DNA of 64,000 bases from Pseudomonadota bacterium (GCA_018818835.1 JAHIRD010000102.1:1-64000), one strand, 5' to 3'. Shown: positions 34,785 through 44,268, counted from the first letter of the stretch. Translations and numbers: made by a program. Notes: generated by a model from the letters alone, not told the origin.

Positions 34785-36995
34785 ATGAAAATTGACAGAA
34801 GAAGCTTTTTAGCATTGGGAATTGGGGCAGCAGCAGGTACGGCGTTCACTCCGCTCCCCTGGAAACTGACGGATGACCTTTCCATCTGGACCCAGAATTG
34901 GCCATGGACTCCTGTTCCCGAAGATGGTGACGCATATTATGACCATTCCGTGTGCACACTCTGCCCCGGCGGCTGTGGCATTTTGGTCCGAAAAATAAAT
35001 GATCGCATCGTTAAAATCGAAGGCATGCCATCCCATCCTGTGAACCGAGGAGGCATATGCGCCCTGGGTATATCAGGCCCACAGCTGCTTTACGGGCCGG
35101 ACCGGGTCATCGCCCCCATGAAACGCAGTGGTGCACGGGGCGAGGGGAAATGGACAACATTGTCATGGGATGATGCCATCGCAGAGGTGCTTGACCGTTT
35201 AAAAAAACTTGAAGCCGACAATAAAACCGAGCACCTGGCCTGTATCTGCGATACGGATCGTGGTACGGTTCCCCAGCTTTTTAAGCGGATGCTCTCCCTT
35301 TTCGGTTCTCCGAATTTCATGACAACGCCCTCCATGTATGACAGTTACGAGGCTGTATTGAAAAAAATGCATGGGCGCAAAGACACCCTGGACATCGGTT
35401 TTGATTTTGAAAATACCGATTTTATCCTGAGCTTTGGCAGTGGTGTCATCGAAGGCTGGGGGTCACCCGTGAGGATGATCATGGCCAACAGCGCATGGAA
35501 AACAAAAAAGGCCAAACAGATCCAGATAGAACAGCGCTTGTCCAATACAGCGGCTTCGTCCAACGGGCTTTTTGCCGTCAAGCCCGGCACCGAAGCAGAT
35601 CTGGCCCTGGGTCTTGCCTGTGTGATCATGGAGGAGGAACTCTATGATAAAGCCTTTACCGGGGCTTATTCCACAGGTTTTCCCGAGTTCAGAAACATGG
35701 TCACAAAAAACTATAATCCCGATGTGGTGGCTGAAAAAACAGGTATCGAGCGGCACCTGATCATTGAGCTTGCAAGACATTTTGCATCTGCCGGAACCTC
35801 ATCCCTTGCCATTTGCGGACGTGGAAAAGGTCAGACTGCAGGAAGCATGATGGAATTTATGGCGGTCCATTCCCTGAATGCCCTGGTTGGGAAAATCAAT
35901 ACACCGGGCGGTGTTTGGTCTGTGGAACACCCGGATTACATTCCCTGGGCCAAAGAGATGAATGTGAGGGCAGCCATTGCCGGGAAAAAACGAATTGACG
36001 AGGCAGGGTCACCCGTTTATCCTGACAGCCTGTCTCTGTTAAACCGTCTTCCTTCAAAGATTCTTGAATCAAAGGAATCTCCCATTGAAATGCTTTTCGT
36101 GAGCAATGCCAATCCGGCATATACCCTTGCAGGCACGGACAAGGTTATAGAAGCATTGGGAAAAATTCCTTTTATCGTGAGTTTTTCAAGTTACATGGAT
36201 GAAACAGCTGACCAGGCCGACCTGATCCTTCCTAATCACATCTATCTTGAGCGTTACCAGGATGTTCCTGTCCGGGGCGGTCTGGCCCGCCCTGTGATCG
36301 GTCTGACACGCCCCGTGGTTGAACCCCAGTATGATACCATGCACAGCGGCGATGTGGTTCTTAAACTCGCCAAGGGCCTTGGTGGACAAGTGGGTGAAGG
36401 ATTTCCCTGGGACGATTACAAAGATTGTCTGGAAAAAACCATGGCGGACAGGTGGAAAGAGCTTGAAGAAACCGGCTTCTGGACCGATGAGGCTTACCAG
36501 CCCAAACCCTGGGCCGGGGCCTTTGGGGGGACCTATGGAAAATTTGCGTTTTCCGATACGATTTTGCCCCTGCCCGACCTTGAGGGAGATGTTAAAGATT
36601 ATCCTTTGATTTTGATTCCCAAAGAGTCCATGAGGATTTCAAGCAGCCACATCGGTGACACACCGTTTACGGTTAAAACCGTTCCGGACACCGAGCTTAA
36701 AGGAAAGACTCTGGTCATTGAAATCAACCCCAGGACCGGAAAGGAACAGGGGCTTGCGGATGGGAAGGACGCCGTCTTGAAAACGCCCCTGGGGCAGGTA
36801 CGGGTTAAGGTCAGTTTTTTTGAGGGTATCATGCCTGGTTTGATGGCCATGCCCAAGGGCCTTGGTCATACAGCTTATGGGAAATACCTGAAAGGAAAGG
36901 GCGCAAGTTACAATGCCCTGGTGGGTCCCATGGAAGATCCGGTATCGGGCCAGGATATTTCCTGGGGAATTCGGGCCAGGATCAGCCGGGTCTGA
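34785..36995 (+). CDS. qrcB: menaquinone reductase, molybdopterin-oxidoreductase-like subunit QrcB
   Basis: A 736-aa protein opening with a Tat signal (RRSFLALGIGAAAG), so it is exported folded to the periplasm. The mature N-terminus carries CTLCPGGCG and a later Cys in GGICALG, the binding pattern for an iron-sulfur cluster. The rest follows the molybdopterin oxidoreductase fold (DRGTVPQLFKRMLSLFGSP, GKINTPGGVWS, MDETADQADLILPN). In the characterised Desulfovibrio Qrc this subunit contains no molybdenum, and the same is expected here. AAGGAAA precedes the ATG. It is the second gene of a four-gene operon. Confidence 0.9.
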   Translation: MKIDRRSFLALGIGAAAGTAFTPLPWKLTDDLSIWTQNWPWTPVPEDGDAYYDHSVCTLCPGGCGILVRKINDRIVKIEGMPSHPVNRGGICALGISGPQLLYGPDRVIAPMKRSGARGEGKWTTLSWDDAIAEVLDRLKKLEADNKTEHLACICDTDRGTVPQLFKRMLSLFGSPNFMTTPSMYDSYEAVLKKMHGRKDTLDIGFDFENTDFILSFGSGVIEGWGSPVRMIMANSAWKTKKAKQIQIEQRLSNTAASSNGLFAVKPGTEADLALGLACVIMEEELYDKAFTGAYSTGFPEFRNMVTKNYNPDVVAEKTGIERHLIIELARHFASAGTSSLAICGRGKGQTAGSMMEFMAVHSLNALVGKINTPGGVWSVEHPDYIPWAKEMNVRAAIAGKKRIDEAGSPVYPDSLSLLNRLPSKILESKESPIEMLFVSNANPAYTLAGTDKVIEALGKIPFIVSFSSYMDETADQADLILPNHIYLERYQDVPVRGGLARPVIGLTRPVVEPQYDTMHSGDVVLKLAKGLGGQVGEGFPWDDYKDCLEKTMADRWKELEETGFWTDEAYQPKPWAGAFGGTYGKFAFSDTILPLPDLEGDVKDYPLILIPKESMRISSSHIGDTPFTVKTVPDTELKGKTLVIEINPRTGKEQGLADGKDAVLKTPLGQVRVKVSFFEGIMPGLMAMPKGLGHTAYGKYLKGKGASYNALVGPMEDPVSGQDISWGIRARISRV

Positions 36996-37075
36996 CAACA
37001 ACGAACCCAATACATGGGAGAGACCGATGTCTCTGGCCATTGTGATATGGACACTAATTATTTAATGAGGTCCCG

Positions 37076-37888
37076 ATGAAAAAAGAAAGTTCCCATGAAC
37101 CAGGCAGAAAATACGGGATGGTCATCGATCTGGATAAATGCACCGGATGCGGTTCCTGTATGGTGGCCTGCATGGCGGAGAATAACGTTTCGTTCAAGGA
37201 AGACGAGTCCAATAAATTGGACAGCATCACCTGGATGCGGGTCTACCGTCTGACAAACAACAAACCCTTTCCGGAAACGGAAATACGTTATCTTCCGAGG
37301 CCATGCATGCATTGTGGCGGCAAAGGCGATCTCGGCCATTCCCCGTGCGTTTCTGTTTGCCCGGCAACAGCCACGGACTATGACCACAAGACAGGTATTG
37401 TGAGTCAGATCTACACCCGCTGCTTCGGTTGTCGATACTGCATGGCCGCCTGCCCTTACCACGCCCGATATTTCAACTGGTGGGATCCCATCTGGCCTGC
37501 GGATTTGAAGAAATCCCTGAGCCCCAATGTCTCACCCCGGATGCGAGGGGTGGTTGAAAAATGCAGCTTCTGTTTTCACCGGTATCAGCTGGCCATGGAA
37601 AGGGCCTACAACGAAGACCGTCGTGAATTGGAAGAGGCGGAATACCAGACTGCATGTACCCAGGCCTGTCCTGCTGGAGCCATCGTGTTCGGTGATTTGA
37701 ATAATCCTGATCATGCGGTTCATACTCTGAAGGATCATCCCAATGCCTTCAGACTGCTGGAGCGGCTCGGAACCAATCCCAAGGTTTATTACATCTCCGA
37801 TAGGGAGTGGGTAAGGCGTTCAGGAGACAATTATCTGAATAATGAGAAAACGAATACAAAACCTGCGGTTCAGGAACACCACTCCTAA
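37076..37888 (+). CDS. qrcC: menaquinone reductase, iron-sulfur subunit QrcC
   Basis: A 270-aa NrfC/DmsB-like ferredoxin subunit. Four cysteine clusters are visible: CTGCGSCMVAC, CMHCGGKG...CVSVC, CFGCRYCMAAC, and CSFC...ACTQACPAG. They would bind 4Fe-4S or 3Fe-4S centres. It links QrcB to the membrane subunit QrcD. It has no signal peptide of its own and is presumably exported with the Tat substrate QrcB. GAGG stands before the ATG, and the gene lies 80 bp after qrcB. Confidence 0.92.
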   Translation: MKKESSHEPGRKYGMVIDLDKCTGCGSCMVACMAENNVSFKEDESNKLDSITWMRVYRLTNNKPFPETEIRYLPRPCMHCGGKGDLGHSPCVSVCPATATDYDHKTGIVSQIYTRCFGCRYCMAACPYHARYFNWWDPIWPADLKKSLSPNVSPRMRGVVEKCSFCFHRYQLAMERAYNEDRRELEEAEYQTACTQACPAGAIVFGDLNNPDHAVHTLKDHPNAFRLLERLGTNPKVYYISDREWVRRSGDNYLNNEKTNTKPAVQEHHS

Positions 37889-37928
37889 ATAGGGGGTGTT
37901 GAACCGTTTGTGGAAAAGGGAATAAATC

Positions 37929-39170
37929 ATGGATTCAGCGTTCATACCAAAAGGTGTCAAACGATGTTCTTTCGGGACGTTCAGTCTTGGGATGCTGGTT
38001 TTGACAGCCATTGTATTCTGGGGTTTTTATGCGGCCATACTCTGCTGGCTCAAGGGCCTGAACCAGACCAACATGAATGATTCTTACGGTTTCGCCCTGT
38101 GGATCTGGGCTGATCTCGCCGTAATCGCCATTGGAGGCGGGGCTTTTTTCACAGGGCTTTTACGCTATGTGATCGGTCTGGATGAATTAAAGAACATCAT
38201 TAATTTTGCGGTGATTGTGGGGTTCTGCTGCTACTGTTCCGCCATGCTGATTCTGGCCATTGATATAGGTCAACCCCTTCGGGGCTGGTTTATTTTCTGG
38301 CATGCCAATGTGCATTCCATGCTCACCGAGGTGGCCTTCTGCCTGTCTTTGTATCTGAGCGTACTGGCCATTGAGTACATTCCTATTCTGCTTGAAAACA
38401 GGAAGATAGACGAGGTCCCGTTTTTTCATAATCTGGGGCACACCATGCATGGTGCCATGGCTGTGTTTGCGGCCACCGGTGCCTTTCTTTCCTGCTTTCA
38501 CCAGGGTTCTCTGGGTGGCGTGACCGGCGTTCTGTTCGGGCGTCCCTTTGGATACCGGGAAGGCATTTTTGTCTGGCCCTGGACCTTTTTCCTCTACACT
38601 TGGTCTGCGGCGGCCTGTGGCCCCTGTTTTACCATGCTCACCTGCAAAATCACGGAAAAGATCTCGGGGAAAAAACTGGTCAAGGATAATGTCTATGATC
38701 TTCTGGGAAAAATTTCAGGCTGGATGATCGGAACCTATATGGTGGCGAAGATCGCCGATACCCTTTACTGGGCCTATGTGACATCGCCATCCTTGGGCTT
38801 TGCCGTGATGGATTATTACAATGCCCATCCCCTGCACCACGGGATCTGGATTCTGATTCTGGAAATAGTGATTTGCGGGGTTCTGCCGGCCATGATTCTG
38901 ATTTCCCGGAAAGGGCGGGCCAATGCAACGCTGTTTACCCTGGCCACTATTCTGGCCGTGATCGGTGTTTGCCTGAATCGATGGGTCATGGTAATGACCC
39001 CCATGGCCATGCCCGTGATGACCTTTGACAGTTGGGTATCCTATTTTCCGTCCTGGCAGGAAGTGGCGACCACCATTCTTCCTTTGGCCGGCGGGATCAT
39101 GATTGTGTCCCTGTCGTTTCGATATTTGCCCGTGTTTCCCCAGGAACAGGAATTGAATCCTGTTGACTGA
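37929..39170 (+). CDS. qrcD: menaquinone reductase, NrfD-like membrane subunit QrcD
   Basis: A 413-aa integral membrane protein of the NrfD/PsrC family with about ten TM helices. Typical elements are GFYAAILCWLKGL in the first loop, DIGQPLRGWFIFWHAN and the LGHTMHGAMAVFAATGAFLS segment. It carries the quinone site that reduces menaquinone. Together with the three preceding genes it forms the complete Qrc complex. It lies 40 bp after qrcC. A 51-aa membrane protein gene follows 95 bp downstream on the same strand. Confidence 0.9.
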   Translation: MDSAFIPKGVKRCSFGTFSLGMLVLTAIVFWGFYAAILCWLKGLNQTNMNDSYGFALWIWADLAVIAIGGGAFFTGLLRYVIGLDELKNIINFAVIVGFCCYCSAMLILAIDIGQPLRGWFIFWHANVHSMLTEVAFCLSLYLSVLAIEYIPILLENRKIDEVPFFHNLGHTMHGAMAVFAATGAFLSCFHQGSLGGVTGVLFGRPFGYREGIFVWPWTFFLYTWSAAACGPCFTMLTCKITEKISGKKLVKDNVYDLLGKISGWMIGTYMVAKIADTLYWAYVTSPSLGFAVMDYYNAHPLHHGIWILILEIVICGVLPAMILISRKGRANATLFTLATILAVIGVCLNRWVMVMTPMAMPVMTFDSWVSYFPSWQEVATTILPLAGGIMIVSLSFRYLPVFPQEQELNPVD

Positions 39171-39265
39171 TCTGAAACCAGCGGGCTGAAGCGGTTGATT
39201 ATGAGTTTAAAGACGATATCCATCCCGGGATAGGCCCTGGGATAGATACCAAAAGGAGATGGGTG

Positions 39266-39421
39266 ATGTTTCCATTTATATTTGAGTGGGTTTGGGACTC
39301 GGGGCATTATATATTTTTCGGAGCCATGTGGTATGTTATCTGTATCCTCACGGTGGGCCTGACATACTGCCTGGTTAAAACCGTCAAAGACACCCTGGCC
39401 GGGGACAACGACCACCATTGA
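39266..39421 (+). CDS. 51-aa single-pass membrane protein after qrcD
   Basis: AAAGGAGAT precedes an ATG at 39266 that opens a 51-aa frame: MFPFIFEWVWDSGHYIFFGA, then a hydrophobic stretch to about residue 37, then a polar tail ending GDNDHH. One TM helix is predicted (~16-36), with two Cys and many aromatics. Its position, strand and strong ribosome binding site suggest co-expression with qrcABCD as an accessory subunit. It is too short for most gene callers. The TGA stop is the first triplet of a MITE-like repeat. I know of no named family. Confidence 0.65.
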   Translation: MFPFIFEWVWDSGHYIFFGAMWYVICILTVGLTYCLVKTVKDTLAGDNDHH

Positions 39422-39488
39422 TGGCGTCGTAAAAAGCTTTTCATAGCCTTCAGGTGATAGCCGGCCGACGATTTTTGCGAGTTCATCA
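39419..39488. repeat. MITE-like element, short copy D (70 bp)
   Basis: Termini TGATGGCGTCGTAAAAAG and (opposite strand) TGATGAACTCGCAAAAATCG are kept; the centre is different and shorter than in copies A and B. It overlaps the stop codon of the 51-aa protein. Confidence 0.72.
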
Positions 39489-39513
39489 TTACTTCAACAG
39501 GGGCTTTTTGTGA

Positions 39514-40968
39514 TCAAGCCCCTTTATCTTTCTTTGCATCACGGATTTGAGAGATGATTTCGGGGAGATATCTGAACAGATAGTCGATGTCTTCCTTGTT
39601 TGTCTGGAGCCCGAAACTGAAACGGACGGTTCCGAATTTTTGTGTATCCACTCCAATGGCCTTGATCACAGGCGATGCTTCCTTGCTGCCTGCACCGCAG
39701 GCCGACCCTCCTGATACATAGATTCCGATCTGATTCAGACTGATCAGAAGGGCTCCGCTATCCACATCGGGAAAGCCGATGTTCAGGTTGGTGTGTATCC
39801 TTTTTTCCATGGACCCGTTGATGATATATCCCGGGACATGCGCATCCAATTTTTCAATGAAATAATCCCTGAGTTTTGTAATCCTTAGTCGTTCATCTTT
39901 CATTTCCACCTGGGCCAGTTCCGCAGCGACTCCAAAGGCCATGATGTGGCTGACATTCTCTGTTCCGGCTCTTCGGTGAAATTCCTGTTCTCCCCCGTGA
40001 ACCAAGGGGACCAGATTGTAACTGTCATTGATATAAAGAGCGCCCACGCCTTTGGGACCGTATATTTTATGGGCTGACAGGGAAAGAAAGGAAATGCCCA
40101 TGTCCCTGGGTTTCAAGTCCATTTTTCCGAAGGCCTGGACACCGTCGACCATAAAGGGGATCTCGGCCAGAGTACAAATACGGCCGATCTCAGCAATGGG
40201 ATTCACTGTTCCAATTTCATTGTTCACAGCCATTACAGCCACAAGAATCGTATCTGATCTCAGGGCGTTCTGGACCTGGGTGGCTGAAATCAGGCCCTGT
40301 TTGTCCACATCCAGAAAGGTGATATCAAAATTGAACATGCCAAGAAACTGGATGGCCTCAAAAACAGACGGATGTTCGATCTGGGTCGTGATGATATGCC
40401 CTTTTGATTTGCTCTGGATGTACTTCATGGCAATGCCCTTGATGGCCATGTTGTTGGACTCGGAACCACTGCCGGTGAAAATGATTTCACGGGGAGCCAC
40501 ATCCAGGCAGCGGGCGATTTTTATTCGAGCCTTCATCAGTTCATCAAAGGCGTTTTTACCCAGAAACGTGCTGCTTGAGGGATTCCCGAAACCGATTTTG
40601 CCGCTGTTGTACGAATGGAGAACCGTTTGAATTTCTTTGCGGATGGGTGTGGTGGCGTTATAATCAAAATAGACTTCACGGGGGGTTTCCACATGCACCT
40701 GTGCAATGGGTTTGCACATGTCATTTATTGAATGGATGGGAATGCCTACCCAAGAATAAACCGAATTGAGGCCATGGGGAAACAGTTCTTCGATGTCCTC
40801 GCGACTGGCTCCGGTGAACCGTTCGATGTTTGTGTAAAGGGGCCCCACACGGTTTTTTTCATAATAGGCATAGGCAAATTCAAGAATGGTCCTGTGCTTC
40901 TCCGTGATGTTTGTTCCTGTTCGTCGTGACATCTGGTTGATAAACGTTTTTACATAGTTGTTGAGCAT
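39514..40968 (-). CDS. cysteine desulfurase with N-terminal DsrC/TusE-like domain
   Basis: A 484-aa fusion. Residues ~95-484 are a class V aminotransferase of the NifS/IscS type: EVYFDYNATTPIRKE, the PLP lysine in SLSAHKIYGPKG (Lys301), and catalytic Cys424 in GGSACGAGS. Such enzymes take sulfur from cysteine as a persulfide. Residues ~21-87 align by eye with the C-terminal two thirds of DsrC/TusE: EKHRTILEFAYAYYEKN, ELFPHG, and VGIPI leading to Cys85, in the place of the DsrC C-terminal cysteine. The second DsrC cysteine is not conserved. The domain could accept the persulfide in cis; this is inference. It lies 16 bp downstream of a DUF169 gene, one operon. Confidence 0.82.
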   Translation of the reverse strand: MLNNYVKTFINQMSRRTGTNITEKHRTILEFAYAYYEKNRVGPLYTNIERFTGASREDIEELFPHGLNSVYSWVGIPIHSINDMCKPIAQVHVETPREVYFDYNATTPIRKEIQTVLHSYNSGKIGFGNPSSSTFLGKNAFDELMKARIKIARCLDVAPREIIFTGSGSESNNMAIKGIAMKYIQSKSKGHIITTQIEHPSVFEAIQFLGMFNFDITFLDVDKQGLISATQVQNALRSDTILVAVMAVNNEIGTVNPIAEIGRICTLAEIPFMVDGVQAFGKMDLKPRDMGISFLSLSAHKIYGPKGVGALYINDSYNLVPLVHGGEQEFHRRAGTENVSHIMAFGVAAELAQVEMKDERLRITKLRDYFIEKLDAHVPGYIINGSMEKRIHTNLNIGFPDVDSGALLISLNQIGIYVSGGSACGAGSKEASPVIKAIGVDTQKFGTVRFSFGLQTNKEDIDYLFRYLPEIISQIRDAKKDKGA

Positions 40969-40984
40969 ATCCTATCCCACCTGA

Positions 40985-41872
40985 TCAGTAGTAAGTTTGA
41001 GTATTGTCGGCATCGGGATACAGGTGAAAGGGAAATCCTGTTTTCGAATCAGCCATGCCTTTAACGATCTGTTTGAAATCCGAATAGGGCATTCCCATTC
41101 CCATTCGGTCCCCTTCGTATTCGGCAATCAAGCGAGCTCCAAGGCAGTATGTGGATATATTGATGCTCTGGGTCAGATAGGGTCTGACGATCAGATCGGA
41201 ATTTACGACCCTCAAACCCCCCATGCTTGCCAGAACACGTTTGCCGGAGTTGAACTGGTAGGCCTGAATCAAGCGGGTCAGCTCCACAGGACGGACACTT
41301 AAGATGATCACATCCGGTTCAAGCCCCTTTAGAGAAAAGTCCTTGGAAAAAAAGAAGACAGCATGGGTGTCAGGGGGCTGAATGGCCATCATATCCGAGA
41401 CAGCGTTTCGTGCAAGCTCAACATTCTGGTACCTTCCCGAATCGGTCGGGCCGAAAAGGGCAAAATTATCGCAACCCGAATCTTTGCATGCGTATACCCG
41501 TCCCTCGGTAAAGTCCTTGGGCGATGGGGGGTTGAATCTGTTTTCTTCTTTGGCCTGTTTCTTCATCAGATCAGTATAAACCCGTGGGCCTTCCATGGGG
41601 CTGTCCTGATTCTGGTTGACAAGCCCGAAGGTGATGGCTGCTGCCACACATCCGATGTTGTCACGTGTCAGACAGACCGCATCCCCCAAGGACGCTTGTC
41701 TGGCTGCCTGGCAACTGGTCAAGGTGATCCCCTCTGGTTTGTACTTCAAAATTTCAGGGGGGATGTCGTTGTTTTTTCCACGGAAAAATGTGACAGCCGT
41801 CAGGGGGATGATAAGGCCGGGAACGCCCATATCATCGATCATATGCTGGTATTGTTCGTTAAGCTCAGACAT
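40985..41872 (-). CDS. DUF169 family protein
   Basis: A 295-aa cytoplasmic protein with the DUF169 pattern: an N-terminal MGVPGLIIPLTAVTFFRGK segment, then SCQAARQASLGDAVCLTRDN and GCVAAAITFGL. It has further Cys in YACKDSGCDN and STYCLGARL; several are likely metal or thiol ligands. The function of DUF169 is not known. Here it is the first gene of a two-gene operon with the DsrC-like/cysteine desulfurase fusion, which ties it to sulfur transfer or iron-sulfur chemistry by context only. GAGGACATC precedes the ATG. Confidence 0.8.
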   Translation of the reverse strand: MSELNEQYQHMIDDMGVPGLIIPLTAVTFFRGKNNDIPPEILKYKPEGITLTSCQAARQASLGDAVCLTRDNIGCVAAAITFGLVNQNQDSPMEGPRVYTDLMKKQAKEENRFNPPSPKDFTEGRVYACKDSGCDNFALFGPTDSGRYQNVELARNAVSDMMAIQPPDTHAVFFFSKDFSLKGLEPDVIILSVRPVELTRLIQAYQFNSGKRVLASMGGLRVVNSDLIVRPYLTQSINISTYCLGARLIAEYEGDRMGMGMPYSDFKQIVKGMADSKTGFPFHLYPDADNTQTYY

Positions 41873-42434
41873 GATGTCCTCACATGTAAAGTGACGAAGA
41901 ATAATAGATTTACCAACGGTTAATGTATCGTCGGGTTTTTTGCTTGATCGTATATCAGTTTGATCATTGACGATGAATGATACGAAGCGTTTGAATTGTT
42001 AACCTATTATAGTCTTACGGTGTTAAGAATGCAACCGTGGATATGGGGCAGATTATTTTCTTTTTAGGAAAGTGGGTATGAACACGGGAAATCTTTATGG
42101 GAGAAAAATGGCGAATTTATCTTTGATAAAAGGATCTTACAAAACTTTTACTTATGTGGGCAACCCCCTGTCCCCGGGTATGCAAAACAGACGAACTCAA
42201 ATGGAAACGCCTGAAAAAACAGGGTATGGAACGCTATGCATAGGGAAAATCATGGGGGACAACCCTCCGTGACGTTCCTTATGTAAAAGGATGGAACATG
42301 GATGCTGGGGAAAAGGATTGACGGGTCTCATTTAATTCTGTCTATTGACGGATATGCTTCATCACTCAACCCGGCGCGGGCATTGATAACATTAAAGATC
42401 ACATCCCGCCCATCTTTTTTTGGGATTTCTACAC
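41873..42434. other. 562-bp divergent intergenic region
   Basis: The region lies between the DUF169 gene (minus) and the radical SAM gene (plus). It contains an open frame at 42078-42272 with an AGGAAA site, but the product has no recognisable features, so I leave it uncalled. Otherwise nothing is recognised. Confidence 0.4.
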
Positions 42435-44219
42435 ATGAAAAAGAAGTACTATATTGTTTATAATCCGGTGACCTACAATCTCATGGACAGCATAGGTTTA
42501 TGCAAAACACCCCTGGAACTTCTTGGGTACATTGCCAACCGTGATGCCAAGGACCTGAACGAAAACACCTATCTTGATTTTCTTGATTTCGATCCCCGCA
42601 AGGAAAAGATGGGCATGGTGGAGACCTTTGCCATCGAGAGTTATGCCATTATTTATGTGGGCAATCAGGTGGCGAAACAGGATCCCGATGCCCAGGTGAT
42701 TCTTTCCGACGGACTTCGGAACAAGATCAAAGATCTGATCATGGAAAACGGTAAGCCAGAGGCTGTGCTCATCTCATCCATGAGTTCTAATTTCCCCACC
42801 AGCGTGTGTACAGCCATTGCACTGAATCATGCAAAAATTCCCGTGATCATCGGGGGCATTCATGTGTCCACCAGCGGTCACGATGTGGATCTGTTCATCC
42901 GGAAATACGTTCCCCATCCCGAGCTGGTGTCCTATGTCCGGGGCGGGGCAGACACGGATGTGATGAGCGCGGTGATGAAGGATCTTAAAATCAGAGATTT
43001 GAAGCCATCCTACACAGGCTACAAGATGATTGAAGACAAGGTCTGGGGCCGGCCGAATATCACCTACATGCCACCCATGAAGCTGAATTTTTTAAGGCGG
43101 TTTCCCCTGGTGGGAAACATGATGGCCGAAAAGATTCGGATCAATCCCACCGCACCTTATCTGGGATGTCCCCATTCATGCAGTTTTTGCTCCATTTCCA
43201 GTCTTCCCAAGGATATCCGGCGTTTCACCCTGAGGAGCGCAGACGATTTTGTGAATGAAATCGAATATATTCAAAGTGGCGGTGTGTCCCTTCAAAACCG
43301 GCTTTTTTTCTTTCTTCCCGATAATATCATCCTGGGTGGGAAACGGTTGGTTGAAATGCTGGACCGCATGATCGACCGGAAACCCAAAATCAACTATACG
43401 GTTCAGATCTCCATTGAGGTTGCGGACAACGACGAGCTTTTGAAAAAGCTTCGCTTGTCAGGCGCATCCCATTTTTTTATCGGCTTTGAATCCCTGGATA
43501 TCCGGAATTTGAGGGCGGTGGGCAAAAGTGTGGTCAAGGACATCGAAAAAAGCGGGCAAACGGTTCGGGAATACTATTCCCAGCGCATACGGAAAATCCA
43601 GAGCTATGGTATAGCCATTCACGGGGCCTTTATTCTGGGGCTTCCTTACGATTATTTCAATTCCATTTACGATAACACCGGCCACGAGTATGGAAAATTC
43701 TGCGTGGAACACAATATTGGAATCCAGGCTACGCCCTTGTCAGATCTGCCGGGTTCCCGAGATTTTGTTGAAAGTCAGAAGATCGGTCGCTATCTGTTTG
43801 CGAAAAACGGGACCATGGATTATATGATCAGCCTGGTGGTCTGCGATTTGACCGAAGGCAACAGGATCCCCTCGGAGCGACTGAAGAAAAGCCCCCTGGT
43901 GGTCCTCCATATGGCCTATGAAGCCATCAATCACGTGGGGCAGATGAAAAGTGCGTTTAAGAGTGCATTTTACATGATGGTGAAAAGTTTTCTCTACCCC
44001 ACCATCAATGGCCGGGAGCGCTTTCTTTCCCGGCTGAACGATATGTTCGTCGGGTTTGCGGTTCCTCTTATCGTCAGTCAATACAAGGACCATGCAGAAA
44101 AGGTACTTTCATCATACAGTGAAATACGTGGATCCCTGGAACGTCTCTACGATATGGAAAAAGACCCATCTGTCAAGAAACAATTTACGAAGTATATCAA
44201 GGGTTTTATACACAGATAA
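42435..44219 (+). CDS. B12-binding-domain radical SAM protein
   Basis: The ATG at 42435 gives 594 aa. The N-terminal part (IPVIIGGIHVSTSGHDVD) has the cobalamin-binding-like Rossmann pattern of this class. The radical SAM motif is CPHSCSFC (Cys245, 249, 252) for the 4Fe-4S cluster. The barrel continues with FFFLPDNIILGG, ASHFFIGFESLD and HGAFILGLPYDYF, typical of radical SAM/B12 methyltransferases and related enzymes. A ~170-residue C-terminal extension is helical. The substrate cannot be inferred and no biosynthetic neighbours are present. A terminator follows at 44234. Confidence 0.85.
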   Translation: MKKKYYIVYNPVTYNLMDSIGLCKTPLELLGYIANRDAKDLNENTYLDFLDFDPRKEKMGMVETFAIESYAIIYVGNQVAKQDPDAQVILSDGLRNKIKDLIMENGKPEAVLISSMSSNFPTSVCTAIALNHAKIPVIIGGIHVSTSGHDVDLFIRKYVPHPELVSYVRGGADTDVMSAVMKDLKIRDLKPSYTGYKMIEDKVWGRPNITYMPPMKLNFLRRFPLVGNMMAEKIRINPTAPYLGCPHSCSFCSISSLPKDIRRFTLRSADDFVNEIEYIQSGGVSLQNRLFFFLPDNIILGGKRLVEMLDRMIDRKPKINYTVQISIEVADNDELLKKLRLSGASHFFIGFESLDIRNLRAVGKSVVKDIEKSGQTVREYYSQRIRKIQSYGIAIHGAFILGLPYDYFNSIYDNTGHEYGKFCVEHNIGIQATPLSDLPGSRDFVESQKIGRYLFAKNGTMDYMISLVVCDLTEGNRIPSERLKKSPLVVLHMAYEAINHVGQMKSAFKSAFYMMVKSFLYPTINGRERFLSRLNDMFVGFAVPLIVSQYKDHAEKVLSSYSEIRGSLERLYDMEKDPSVKKQFTKYIKGFIHR

Positions 44220-44233
44220 AGAAAGGGAATGTA

Positions 44234-44268
44234 CAGCCTGCCCCATGGGACACGGGCAGGCTTTTTTT
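44234..44268 (+). terminator. intrinsic terminator after the radical SAM gene
   Basis: AGCCTGCCC (44234-44242) pairs with GGGCAGGCT (44254-44262), followed by T7. Confidence 0.9.

Noticed and set aside
34785-36995. qrcB as a genuine molybdenum oxidoreductase such as formate dehydrogenase
   Set aside because: Gene order qrcABCD with multiheme QrcA and NrfD-like QrcD identifies menaquinone reductase, whose B subunit lacks molybdenum in the characterised complex.
42078-42272. A 64-aa plus-strand frame with an AGGAAA site
   Set aside because: No domain, signal or TM segment; amino-acid composition unconvincing. It could be real if conserved in relatives.
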